A stretch of DNA of 6,781 bases from Cyanothece sp. UBA12306 (GTDB lineage Bacteria; Cyanobacteriota; Cyanobacteriia; Cyanobacteriales; Microcystaceae): NCBI GenBank assembly GCA_003448685.1, contig DLXW01000023.1, positions 1 to 6,781 on the forward strand, given 5' to 3'. The notes below the pieces were generated by a model, which did not search any database, was not told the origin of the DNA, and saw nothing but the letters and a program-made list of their open reading frames with translations. The position numbers and the translations under genes are program-made. Positions 1-6,266 of this stretch are shown here, one piece after another (position 1 is the first letter of the stretch; each line of letters starts with the position of its first letter).

Positions 1-315
1 AATTTCCTGAGAAGCTTCTTGATCAATCTGGTGGATACTTCAGAACAGGCTAAAAGGTCTCTCGAAGATATTATCGAGGTTTCTAACCGGATTAATAGTC
101 TGGTACGTTCGATTACAGCTGATACGGTTAAACAAAGGGAAAATTCTCGCGCTGTTACCCAGGTTATGCAATCGGTGGAATTAACTGCCCAAGAAGCTTC
201 TCAAGAGTCCCAAAGGGTGGCAGGATCTTTGCAAAATTTGGTTTCTATCTCGCGGGATTTACTGACTTCTGTCGAAAAATTCCGGGTCGATAAATCAGAA
301 AACCGAATTCTTTGA
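1..315 (+). CDS. C-terminal fragment of a PilJ-like methyl-accepting chemotaxis protein (5' partial)
   Basis: This is the end of a chemoreceptor of the MCP/PilJ kind, which in cyanobacteria usually works with CheA/CheW-like proteins to control type IV pilus phototaxis. The frame is open from base 1, giving about 104 residues before TGA at 313-315. A TTG at 19 could be read as a start, but the protein is far too short for the family, so the gene clearly begins outside the window. What is visible is the distal helix of the cytoplasmic coiled coil: long, polar, with hydrophobic residues every three to four positions (SLEDIIEVSNRINSLV, then SQRVAGSLQNLVSISRDL) and the frequent family ending LLTSVEKFRV. 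No transmembrane, HAMP or GAF part is seen because it lies upstream. The specific role, PilJ-like or another MCP, cannot be fixed from this fragment. The first six residues (NFLRSF) fit the coiled coil less well than the rest. Confidence 0.8.
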   Translation, partial: NFLRSFLINLVDTSEQAKRSLEDIIEVSNRINSLVRSITADTVKQRENSRAVTQVMQSVELTAQEASQESQRVAGSLQNLVSISRDLLTSVEKFRVDKSENRIL

Positions 316-340
316 TAGTAAGCGATCGCTAAATTATAAT
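312..340 (+). promoter_or_regulatory. Predicted sigma70-type promoter of the MlaE-like permease
   Basis: TTGATA (312-317) and TATAAT (335-340) are separated by exactly 17 nt, a near-consensus -35/-10 pair. The -35 box overlaps the TGA stop of the upstream chemoreceptor (313-315), and the spacer contains a HIP1 octamer (322-329). Transcription would start near 347, giving a leader of about 45 nt. This is a sequence match only. Confidence 0.6.
322..329. repeat. HIP1 octamer GCGATCGC
   Basis: Highly iterated palindrome typical of many cyanobacterial genomes. It sits in the spacer of the predicted permease promoter. Further copies are at 1877-1884, 2536-2543 (both inside the NCS2 gene) and 6371-6378 (downstream of psbH). 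Confidence 0.9.
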
Positions 341-353
341 AAATCTGGTTATC

Positions 354-369
354 ATAAGCTAAAGCTTAT
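354..369. promoter_or_regulatory. Inverted repeat in the permease leader
   Basis: ATAAGCT and AGCTTAT form a perfect 7-bp dyad around an AA centre, between the predicted transcription start (about 347) and the ATG at 392. It could be an operator or a weak RNA hairpin. Nothing in the sequence identifies a binding protein. Confidence 0.35.
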
Positions 370-391
370 TCTATCTAAGGATAATTAATCA

Positions 392-1183
392 ATGGCTAAC
401 AAAGCAGGTACTCGGCGAGGCGTGGGCATATGGTTTGAAAGGTTATTAGCCGCTATGTTGTTAGGGGGTCAAGTATTTTTCCATCTGTTGAAAACAAAAA
501 TGCACCGGCGCAATACCCTAGAACAAATGAGTGTAACCGGACCTGAGTCTGTAACTATTGCCTTAGTTACGGCGGGTTTTGTCGGTATGGTATTTACTAT
601 TCAAGTAGCCCGGGAATTCATTCATTTTGGTGCCGCTAGTACGGTGGGAGGAGTTCTCGCTATTGCTTTAACTAGGGAGTTATCCCCTGTTTTGACGGCT
701 GTGGTGGTGGCTGGACGAGTAGGATCTGCATTTGCGGCTGAAATTGGTACTATGCGGGTAACTGAGCAAATTGATGCCCTCTATATGTTGAACACTGATC
801 CTATTGATTATCTGGTGGTTCCTCGGGTATTAGCTTGTTGTATGATGTTGCCGCTTTTGAATATCTTGTCATTGATGACTGGAATGGCTGGAGGACTTTT
901 TATTGCTGATAGTTTATATGATATTTCTCCCGATCTGTTTTTGAAATCAGCCCGCAATTTTCTGGAACTTTGGGATATAGTAGCTTCTCTGATCAAATCT
1001 TCTGTTTTTGGCGGTTTGATTGCAGTTATTGGTTGTAGTTGGGGATTAACAACTACAGGGGGAGCTAAAGGGGTAGGACAGTCTACAACAACGGCTGTAG
1101 TGACAGCATTATTGGCAGTTTTTATTACTAACTTTTTCCTCTCTTGGTTTATGTTTCAAGGAACAGGAACTGGTTCGTTATAA
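392..1183 (+). CDS. MlaE/TGD1-family lipid ABC transporter permease
   Basis: Inner- or envelope-membrane permease subunit of an MCE-type ABC transporter, the family that includes MlaE of Gram-negative bacteria and plastid TGD1, which move lipids between membranes. The 263 residues match the usual family length. The N-terminal amphipathic region (1-45) is followed by hydrophobic segments near 54-72, 82-108, 141-172, 198-222 and 233-256. Conserved family blocks are visible: RELSPVLTAVVVAGRVGS (95-112), AAEIGTMRVTEQIDAL (115-130), the DPIDYLVVPRVLA stretch (136-148) and TTGGAKGVG near 221-229. The start is ATG 392 with AAGG at 377-380, an 11-nt spacing that is a little long. The ATPase (MlaF-like) and MCE substrate-binding protein (MlaD/TGD2-like) are not in the window. 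Unlinked genes are common for this system in cyanobacteria. The family assignment is firm; the lipid substrate is unknown. Confidence 0.93.
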   Translation: MANKAGTRRGVGIWFERLLAAMLLGGQVFFHLLKTKMHRRNTLEQMSVTGPESVTIALVTAGFVGMVFTIQVAREFIHFGAASTVGGVLAIALTRELSPVLTAVVVAGRVGSAFAAEIGTMRVTEQIDALYMLNTDPIDYLVVPRVLACCMMLPLLNILSLMTGMAGGLFIADSLYDISPDLFLKSARNFLELWDIVASLIKSSVFGGLIAVIGCSWGLTTTGGAKGVGQSTTTAVVTALLAVFITNFFLSWFMFQGTGTGSL

Positions 1184-1191
1184 TAATTTGT

Positions 1192-1205
1192 AATTCATAA
1201 TTGAT
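1192..1205. repeat. Imperfect heptamer tandem repeat before the nuclease-like gene
   Basis: AATTCAT (1192-1198) is followed directly by AATTGAT (1199-1205), two 7-nt units differing at one base. They resemble the short tandem heptamer repeats scattered through cyanobacterial intergenic DNA. The array runs up to the ATG at 1207 and occupies the place where a Shine-Dalgarno sequence would be. Confidence 0.5.
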
Positions 1206-1206
1206 A

Positions 1207-1812
1207 ATGGCTTACAATGACTTTACCTTAAGTAGTATTAAAAAGCAATTTAAGATTAATTTGATTGAAGAAGTGGGATTATTTGCTTCTATTCCACCGA
1301 GACAACCTAGTACCTTACTCAAAGAAATTTTAGCAGAAAATATTCCCTTAGCTTTGGGAAGCAATACAGAAAAATCTCGGTCTGAAATGATTATTGCTCC
1401 AATTTTAATTGAATTAAGAAAGCAATTCAAGCAGAAAATTAGTATTTTTTCTGGTGTTAAATTTAATGTAGATCCTGAACAGGGATTAAATGGAAATTGT
1501 GATTTTATTATTAATCAATCATCTGAATTATTAATGATTACTGCCCCTATAATAACAATAGTAGAGGCCAAAAAAGAAGACTTAAACCTAGGTTTAGGTC
1601 AATGTATTGCGGAGATGATAGCAGCCCAAATTTTTAATGAGCGCGAGAATTGTCAGATTAATAAGATTTTGGGGGTGGTTACTTCTGGTACTAACTGGAA
1701 ATTTTTAAAGCTTGAACAACAAACCATTTATATTGATTTACAAGAATATTATTTAGATAATATAGGTCAACTTTTAGGGATTTTAGCCAGTAGCATTTTA
1801 ATCGTAGAATAA
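1207..1812 (+). CDS. Hypothetical protein with a PD-(D/E)XK nuclease-like motif set
   Basis: A 201-residue soluble protein without signal peptide or membrane segment. I recognise it only as a type of small protein common in cyanobacteria. The residues follow the order of the PD-(D/E)XK nuclease fold: Glu60 in an N-terminal helix (SRSEMIIAPILIEL), Asp99 in GNCDFII, then Glu120-Ala-Lys122 at the end of a strand (ITIVEAKKED), and Gln132 at the start of the following helix (GQCIAEMIAAQ). A C-terminal strand pair (ILGVVTSGTNWKFLKL, about 154-169) completes the core. Active-site residues look intact, but no DNA target or partner is evident, so a nuclease activity is inference. ATG 1207 is preferred over TTG 1201. 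No Shine-Dalgarno is visible; a heptamer repeat occupies that place. It lies 23 nt after the permease without a terminator between them, so co-transcription is possible, though no functional link is apparent. Codons are AT-richer than in the permease, which may hint at a different origin. Confidence 0.75.
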   Translation: MAYNDFTLSSIKKQFKINLIEEVGLFASIPPRQPSTLLKEILAENIPLALGSNTEKSRSEMIIAPILIELRKQFKQKISIFSGVKFNVDPEQGLNGNCDFIINQSSELLMITAPIITIVEAKKEDLNLGLGQCIAEMIAAQIFNERENCQINKILGVVTSGTNWKFLKLEQQTIYIDLQEYYLDNIGQLLGILASSILIVE

Positions 1813-1818
1813 CGAATT

Positions 1819-3426
1819 TTAGCTTCTTTTTTCTTGCCATTGGACATAAAATAGGATCAAGGCCAATAAGCAATAAGCGATCGCCCACTGAGAACCCACA
1901 CCCCAACCTAATTTTAGTGCCGTATCTCCTAATGTCCACTGATAGCTATGTAATAATCCTATCCAAGATAAAACAGCCGCCCCAAGGGACCAACAAGCAG
2001 CAATACCAAATTTTTTGTCAATAATATAAACCGTCATTGCCGCTAAAATACTCGCAGAAAAGATCAAACCTTGTTCGAGGGCAAAAGCACCATCAATATA
2101 GATATCTGAAGCTTGAAAACCAGTAATTAAATCTGGAGTAAAAGGTTTCTCAGGAGTTCCTAAACCCGCAACCCGTAAGGCATTTTTCGCCACCAAAGCT
2201 CCCCAACTAGCAATTCCTGGCAACAAACCCACTACCACTGCTGGTGCATGACGTGGTGGTGTAGCAGTAAAACTCTGGGAAACAATGACAATACCGATCC
2301 AAAGGACGATCGCCATTCCTGCATCAATTGGGACAAAAAAGGCTAACAATGCTGCTGTTCCAGTCAGACAAAAGACTCCCATCACTAGACCATTAAGCCA
2401 AGAATAGCCTATTCTCGCTCCCATGGCTTTCCATCCAGGATGTCCAATATAGATCGTAGTAGGAAAACACGAACCAAATAAGGCTGCTGCAAAGGTTCCC
2501 AGACCATTAACCGCCAGACAGGGAGCCGCAGGATAGCGATCGCCGGCCGCTTCAGCACTTTCGAGGTTCTGCAAACTACCAATTAAATTAAACAGTCCCA
2601 TGGGAAGGATAATACTAAAATAATTGAGCAAAACTGACCTTTGTTCCCATAATTGTCCGCCATACAAAGAGGGAATATAAAGACGTATGGGTGCAACTGC
2701 TGCCTGAAACTGGTTGCTATCCCACTGTACCAGTCCCGTTACCCAGGCTAAGATCATGCCCAATACTACCGCTAGTAAGCCCCCAGGGATGGCTAAGCGA
2801 GTTCGGGGTACAAAAAACTTAACTTCGCCAAAATAGGTCAAAAAAATGATTCCTAGAGGCACTAAACCCACTAAAGGATGGGCATAAGTCCGCAATAAAA
2901 AGCCAATGGCGATGAAAGTTAGGGCAATTCCCCCCAAGGTAGATAGTAAGGCGGCGCGAGGGGTAAATTGTCGCAGGCGATCGGCAACCCAAGCACCGCC
3001 TAATTCAATCATTCCTGAACCGAGACAGGCAATTAGTCCAGCTTGCCAGGCTAATTCGGCGGCTTGTTCTGTTGTTGCCCCATTTGCTAAGGCTTCCAGG
3101 CGTACGGGCAACATGACAAGAAAAATATAGGCAAACAGACTGACTGTATTGATGCCGTAGGGTAAGGCAGTTAAATCATCTCTTCCTTGTTTTTTTCCTT
3201 CACGGTAAGCCAGCCAGCTATAGTAACTATTGCCTACGATCAAACTAAGAGCAATGCCAGGAAAAATACGCCCATAGATTAGTTCGGGGGGAAATTGAAG
3301 TAATCCTTGACAGAGGCTAATAATTACAAGAATTTGGACAAAATTGTTTAAGGCAAGTCCGAAAAAGCCGTCTATATCTGATGGAACAAACCAATGGGGA
3401 CGCGCGGGAGAATGAGACATGGGCAT
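1819..3426 (-). CDS. NCS2-type permease (nucleobase transporter-like), substrate unknown
   Basis: A polytopic cytoplasmic-membrane protein of 535 residues, longer than the roughly 430-460 of typical AzgA-type NCS2 carriers. The N-terminus ([20 protein letters not shown], 17-36) and the block [20 protein letters not shown] (86-105) match the start and third-helix region of NCS2 proteins. [16 protein letters not shown] (284-299) followed by [21 protein letters not shown] (308-328) corresponds to the substrate-site helix and its Ala/Gly/Thr-rich partner. The [18 protein letters not shown] extension (329-346) differs from classical purine carriers, so the substrate may not be a purine. About 12 or more hydrophobic segments are visible, with a final one near 513-529. 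ATG 3426 is taken as start. An in-frame ATG at 3420 is equally possible, and neither has a Shine-Dalgarno. The gene converges on the nuclease-like gene with 6 nt between stop codons and no obvious terminator. It carries two HIP1 sites and looks intact. Confidence 0.85.
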   Translation of the reverse strand: MPMSHSPARPHWFVPSDIDGFFGLALNNFVQILVIISLCQGLLQFPPELIYGRIFPGIALSLIVGNSYYSWLAYREGKKQGRDDLTALPYGINTVSLFAYIFLVMLPVRLEALANGATTEQAAELAWQAGLIACLGSGMIELGGAWVADRLRQFTPRAALLSTLGGIALTFIAIGFLLRTYAHPLVGLVPLGIIFLTYFGEVKFFVPRTRLAIPGGLLAVVLGMILAWVTGLVQWDSNQFQAAVAPIRLYIPSLYGGQLWEQRSVLLNYFSIILPMGLFNLIGSLQNLESAEAAGDRYPAAPCLAVNGLGTFAAALFGSCFPTTIYIGHPGWKAMGARIGYSWLNGLVMGVFCLTGTAALLAFFVPIDAGMAIVLWIGIVIVSQSFTATPPRHAPAVVVGLLPGIASWGALVAKNALRVAGLGTPEKPFTPDLITGFQASDIYIDGAFALEQGLIFSASILAAMTVYIIDKKFGIAACWSLGAAVLSWIGLLHSYQWTLGDTALKLGWGVGSQWAIAYCLLALILFYVQWQEKRS

Positions 3427-3430
3427 TAAC

Positions 3431-3445
3431 GAAGTCAGAAGTCAG
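3431..3445. repeat. Heptamer tandem repeat (GAAGTCA)2
   Basis: Two perfect copies of GAAGTCA (3431-3437, 3438-3444) plus one extra G, immediately upstream of the NCS2 start. This is the kind of short 7-nt tandem repeat known from cyanobacterial intergenic DNA. Confidence 0.65.
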
Positions 3446-3473
3446 TAGGGGCTTAATATTATTAAGCCCGTAC
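3445..3473. repeat. 29-nt palindrome upstream of the NCS2 gene
   Basis: The core GGGCTTAATA (3449-3458) and TATTAAGCCC (3460-3469) are perfect inverted copies around one T. After a single G-G mismatch the arms extend by GTA (3445-3447) and TAC (3471-3473), so 13 of 14 pairs match. It lies 19 nt from the NCS2 ATG. It may be an operator, a leader hairpin or a copy of a dispersed palindromic repeat. There is no T-run on either side, so it is not a standard terminator. Confidence 0.6.
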
Positions 3474-3599
3474 AGAAGTGGTTTTTGTAAAGGGTATTTG
3501 CGTTTAAGGTAGCAGCAATTGATTGGGGGTTCAATAGCATCAGTTAGAATCTATTAGATGAAAGTTGGGATAAAATCAGCGAGTTGTCTTCTAATTTCT

Positions 3600-3613
3600 C
3601 CCCACACCCCACA
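3600..3613. repeat. Heptamer tandem repeat (CCCCACA)2
   Basis: Two perfect copies of CCCCACA (3600-3606, 3607-3613) in the stretch between rtcB and the NCS2 gene. The unit differs from the GAAGTCA repeat 155 nt away. Apart from these repeats and the palindrome I see nothing coding in 3427-3672. Confidence 0.65.
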
Positions 3614-3672
3614 CTCTGCCTTAATTTTAAGCTTGTTGTCACCCCGTGAGCTCATTGTATCTAACCACAGTT

Positions 3673-4854
3673 TCACCCTTTGACACATAAAACTTGTTTC
3701 AAAGTAGCAACTACTTCTACTAAATCAGACTGATTTTCCATTACTTGATCAATCGGTTTGTATGCTCTAGGAATTTCATCTAAAACCCCATTATCTTTAC
3801 GGCATTCTACTCCTTTAGTTTGTTCAATTAAATCATCAATAGTAAACTGTTTTTTAGCCTTAATACGAGACATTAAACGTCCTGCCCCATGGGAACAAGA
3901 ACAATAACTATCATGGCTACCTTTTCCTTTTACAATATAAGATTTAGCTCCCATTGAACCTGGAATAATGCCATAGTCTTCAGTTCTTGCCCTCACTGCA
4001 CCCTTACGAGTTACATAAACTTCTTCGCCAAAATGGGTCTCTTTTTCGGCATAATTGTGATGGCAATTAGCCGATAATAAAGGCTTAGTTTGCTTCCCTC
4101 CTGCTAGATGTTTTTCCACAATCTTTTTAAAGCGTTTCATCATGACATCGCGGTTAAAACGAGCATAATTCTGCGCCCATTGTAAATCACGCCAGTAAGC
4201 TGCAAATTCAGGGGTTCCAGCGACAAAATAAGCTAGATCACGATCGGGCAAAGAAATCTGAGCTAACCTAGCCAATTCCTTGGCTGTAGAAATATGACAT
4301 TGGGCTAATTTGTTGCCAATATGACGTGATCCAGAATGCAACATTAACCAGACTTGATCCTCGGTATCAACACACAATTCAATAAAATGATTACCGCCAC
4401 CTAAAGACCCCAATTGTCGGATCGCTTTAGTTTCAAGATCTTGAACCCCTCGGTGTAATTCTTTAAAATCTCGCCAACCTTGCCAATTGCTAACCGCTTT
4501 TTCTGCATCCTTATTTTCATTGAAACCAACGGGAATAGCCTCTTCAATTTCCAGGCGAATTTGTTTAAGTTTGCCTTCTAATTGAGTAGCCTGAAATGGC
4601 GTTTTAATCGCAGCCATACCACAGCCAATATCAACTCCTACTGCGGCCGGAATAACTGCATCTTTAGTAGCAATAACCGATCCTACTAATGCTCCTTTTC
4701 CTAAATGAACATCGGGCATTAAAGCAATATGTTTAAATACGAAAGGTAAAGAGGCCATATTCTTGGCCATCTGGGTTTCCTCTGAACCAAGATCATGATT
4801 AGCCCAAGATAAAACAGGGGTTGGGGTCGAGATTTTTAAGGGTTCGTAAGTCAT
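3673..4854 (-). CDS. rtcB: RtcB-family RNA-splicing ligase
   Basis: GTP- and Mn2+-dependent RNA ligase that joins 2',3'-cyclic phosphate or 3'-phosphate ends to 5'-OH ends, used in tRNA splicing in archaea and metazoa and in RNA repair in bacteria. The 393 residues are close to E. coli RtcB and include all expected active-site elements: Asp75 and Cys78 in VGVDIGCGM, His156 in GGGNHFIE, His173 in LHSGSRHIGN, the His265-His266-Asn267 triplet in ANCHHNY, and the guanylylated histidine His322 in SHGAGR. The GSMGAKSYIV block (299-308) and the terminal VLCVKG are also typical, so the protein is complete and probably active. ATG 4854 gives the natural N-terminus, though no Shine-Dalgarno precedes it. 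No archease, RtcA or RtcR gene lies nearby. The gene sits alone on the minus strand, 246 nt from the NCS2 gene and 159 nt from the CPP1-like gene. Its cellular RNA targets cannot be told from this sequence. Confidence 0.96.
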   Translation of the reverse strand: MTYEPLKISTPTPVLSWANHDLGSEETQMAKNMASLPFVFKHIALMPDVHLGKGALVGSVIATKDAVIPAAVGVDIGCGMAAIKTPFQATQLEGKLKQIRLEIEEAIPVGFNENKDAEKAVSNWQGWRDFKELHRGVQDLETKAIRQLGSLGGGNHFIELCVDTEDQVWLMLHSGSRHIGNKLAQCHISTAKELARLAQISLPDRDLAYFVAGTPEFAAYWRDLQWAQNYARFNRDVMMKRFKKIVEKHLAGGKQTKPLLSANCHHNYAEKETHFGEEVYVTRKGAVRARTEDYGIIPGSMGAKSYIVKGKGSHDSYCSCSHGAGRLMSRIKAKKQFTIDDLIEQTKGVECRKDNGVLDEIPRAYKPIDQVMENQSDLVEVVATLKQVLCVKG

Positions 4855-4884
4855 TGATTTAACATCAACTCTTTGTGTATTACA

Positions 4885-4890
4885 AGTATA
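4885..4890 (-). promoter_or_regulatory. Possible -10 box of the rtcB promoter
   Basis: Read on the minus strand, TATACT lies about 30 nt upstream of the rtcB ATG. The best -35 candidate (TTGGGC) is 19 nt further upstream, too far to be convincing. Offered as the most likely start region only. Confidence 0.3.
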
Positions 4891-4972
4891 CTACATAAAA
4901 ATTAATTCTGCCCAAAGGTAGCTAATTAACTTAGTTAACCCAATCTCCTTTTAATATTTAGTTAATTATTTG

Positions 4973-4984
4973 TTTACCGGTAAA
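4973..4984. repeat. 12-bp perfect palindrome TTTACCGGTAAA
   Basis: A perfect palindrome 29 nt beyond the stop of the CPP1-like gene and upstream of rtcB. There is no loop and no T-run suited to a terminator. A dimeric-protein binding site is possible, but chance is not excluded. Confidence 0.35.
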
Positions 4985-5013
4985 TTTTAAGATAAATTAG
5001 GGCGAATCAGCTT

Positions 5014-5631
5014 TTAACGGAGAAAACTACTCATCAACCAAAATATAATCAAGGTCATGATACTCGACAACTGTTCTTCGCGCAAAGCAAGACTTAGGTT
5101 AGCTCCTCCTAATAAGTTAGTCAACCCTGCACCTAATCCTACTCCAATCAAAAGACCTACTATGGTCATTAATAGAGAACGACCTAATTTCTGTTCTTTA
5201 CGATTTAATAAATAAACATTGGCAAAAACTCCCAAAACCAAGATTAGTGGAATTTGACTCGATTGAGCTAACATTACAATGGTTACGAGAGCAGCGAATA
5301 CTCCTCCTGAAACTATAAGCTCCCTAGAAGACGGTGTATCAATAAAACGTTGTAGCCAAGGTGGGGAATTATTCAAAGAAATTGAAGGGGGACTTGGGGG
5401 TGCTTCTTGAGATTTTTCTGGAAAGCGGATGCGATCAGGAACTGTAATTTTTCCCTCCTGTCTCATTCTTAAACGTTCCATGATAATGGCATCATATGCA
5501 ATTTCAATATTTTGAATGACTTTACTATTATCACTGTATTCTTGGCTTAAACGACTTTTAGCTTCTTGTATTTCATCAAAAGAAGACTCCTCGCTTACCC
5601 CTAGGATTTCGTAGGGAGTTTGTTCACTCAT
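5014..5631 (-). CDS. CPP1-like family protein (J-like domain without HPD, four membrane segments)
   Basis: A 205-residue membrane protein of the CPP1/CDF1-like family (DUF3353) of cyanobacteria and plastids. The plant member CPP1 is a chaperone-like factor that stabilises protochlorophyllide oxidoreductase; the bacterial role is less clear. Residues 6-50 resemble a J domain (PYEILGVSEESSFDEIQEAKSRL, then IQNIEIAYDAI), but the HPD tripeptide that activates Hsp70 is replaced by Y32-S33-D34, so it should not act as a classical DnaJ. The family-typical ERLRMRQEGKI (52-61) and VPDRIRFPE (64-72) follow, then a Pro/Ser-rich linker (77-92). Hydrophobic segments lie near 104-122, 126-142, 152-173 and 187-203. 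A strong Shine-Dalgarno, AAGGAGG (5638-5644), six nt before ATG 5631, fixes the start. It lies 73 nt after tatA on the same strand with no terminator seen, so the two may be co-transcribed. Placement near psbH/psbN suits a role in thylakoid biogenesis, which is inference. Confidence 0.88.
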   Translation of the reverse strand: MSEQTPYEILGVSEESSFDEIQEAKSRLSQEYSDNSKVIQNIEIAYDAIIMERLRMRQEGKITVPDRIRFPEKSQEAPPSPPSISLNNSPPWLQRFIDTPSSRELIVSGGVFAALVTIVMLAQSSQIPLILVLGVFANVYLLNRKEQKLGRSLLMTIVGLLIGVGLGAGLTNLLGGANLSLALREEQLSSIMTLIIFWLMSSFLR

Positions 5632-5637
5632 TTAAAA

Positions 5638-5644
5638 CCTCCTT
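5638..5644 (-). promoter_or_regulatory. Strong Shine-Dalgarno of the CPP1-like gene
   Basis: AAGGAGG on the minus strand, six nt from the ATG at 5631. It settles the start and stands out because psbH, psbN, rtcB, the NCS2 gene and the nuclease-like gene lack one. Confidence 0.8.
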
Positions 5645-5704
5645 AATATATTTTCTGAATCTATTTAAGTTACTCAATAATTTAACTATAAATCAACAAA
5701 TTAA

Positions 5705-5962
5705 TCATCCATTTTTTTCAGCTGAAGAGGATGACTCAGAAACTTGATTTCCCTCTAACTCTGCTTTCATGGTGACAGATTCTTCTAAATTTTGAGCTTC
5801 TCGCTTAAACTCCTGCTCAAATTCTTTCGATGCTTCCTGAAATCCTCGAATCGCTTTTCCTAAACTGCGACCAATTTCTGGCAATTTTTTGGGACCGAAG
5901 ACCAAAAGCGCAATTACCAAAATCAAGGCCATTTCTGGTATTCCAATGCCAAAAACATTCAT
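5705..5962 (-). CDS. tatA: TatA/E-family twin-arginine translocase subunit
   Basis: Single-span subunit that polymerises to form the conduit of the twin-arginine translocase, which exports folded proteins across the thylakoid and plasma membranes. At 85 residues it has normal TatA length. A short N-terminus leads into one membrane helix (about 6-22) containing Glu10, the acidic residue also found in plastid Tha4. This is followed by the FGPKKLPEIGRSLGKAIRGF hinge and amphipathic helix (22-41), then a charged helix (42-70) and a Ser-rich tail. The FGP hinge and the short tail favour TatA over TatB. In cyanobacteria one TatA-like protein may serve both roles. AAGGAG at 5968-5973, five nt before ATG 5962, supports the start. 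It lies between psbH and the CPP1-like gene on the same strand. The psbH terminator (6226-6245) implies its own promoter somewhere in 5974-6225, but I cannot pinpoint it. Confidence 0.95.
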   Translation of the reverse strand: MNVFGIGIPEMALILVIALLVFGPKKLPEIGRSLGKAIRGFQEASKEFEQEFKREAQNLEESVTMKAELEGNQVSESSSSAEKNG

Positions 5963-5967
5963 AATAT

Positions 5968-5973
5968 CTCCTT
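5968..5973 (-). promoter_or_regulatory. Shine-Dalgarno of tatA
   Basis: AAGGAG on the minus strand, five nt before the ATG at 5962. It fixes the tatA start. Confidence 0.75.
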
Positions 5974-6225
5974 ATATTCTATTAATAATTAAGATTTATT
6001 GACCGCTAAAAACCATGCTGATCCCAAATCGGCACACTATGCTATGGCTTAACAAGAGGTAGCAACAATTATTACTTAAGGCAAGGTTAGAAATAGGAGG
6101 AAGGGAGAGAAAACAAAAAACTGACTATTTCTTGATTCTCTCGAGACTTCCTAAATTCCCCATCCCATAAAGTTCACGGACAAAACCTATGTAGTATTGA
6201 TGGAGGGGTTATGCTATCTTGACTT
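5974..6225. other. Non-coding stretch between the psbH terminator and tatA
   Basis: Left part of a 437-nt stretch (5963-6399) without a convincing gene. It must hold the tatA promoter and leader, but I find no clear -35/-10 pair. The one notable structure is the interrupted inverted repeat at 6098-6152. Confidence 0.5.
6098..6152. repeat. Interrupted inverted repeat (possible structured RNA)
   Basis: Outer arms AGGAAG (6098-6103) and CTTCCT (6147-6152) and inner arms GAGAGAA (6105-6111) and TTCTCTC (6136-6142) nest into one imperfect stem-loop with 13 pairs, asymmetric bulges and a 24-nt AT-rich loop. On the minus strand it could fold in a long tatA leader. On either strand it could belong to a small RNA. 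No terminator follows directly. Confidence 0.35.
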
Positions 6226-6245
6226 AAAAACCCCGATAAACGGGG
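6226..6245 (-). terminator. Rho-independent terminator downstream of psbH
   Basis: On the minus strand CCCCG, loop TTTAT and CGGGG (6231-6245) form a GC-rich 5-bp hairpin followed at once by TTTTT (6226-6230). The polarity fits psbH transcription and would insulate tatA. The plus strand has no T-run after the hairpin. The distance of about 155 nt from the psbH stop implies a long 3' untranslated region. Confidence 0.7.
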
Positions 6246-6266
6246 GAAATACCCTAATCTTAGGAC

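Noticed and set aside
808..996. Minus-strand open frame of 62 codons
   Set aside because: Lies wholly inside the MlaE-like permease on the opposite strand and shows no recognisable protein features.
1212..1430. Minus-strand open frame of 72 codons
   Set aside because: Antisense to the nuclease-like gene, no ribosome-binding site and no protein family resemblance.
1691..1939. Minus-strand open frame of 82 codons across the convergent gene ends
   Set aside because: Overlaps the ends of both the nuclease-like and NCS2 genes and its composition is not protein-like.
2906..3130. Plus-strand open frame of 74 codons
   Set aside because: Antisense to the NCS2 permease; Arg/Ala/Pro-rich content is what the reverse complement of a membrane protein gene gives.
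3600..3613. C-rich CCCCACA repeat as an Yfr1-like small RNA motif
   Set aside because: It lacks the conserved Yfr1 core and its flanking stem-loops, and is better explained as a heptamer repeat.
6231..6245. Same GC hairpin as a plus-strand terminator
   Set aside because: On the plus strand it is followed by GAAAT rather than a T-run, and no plus-strand gene ends nearby.
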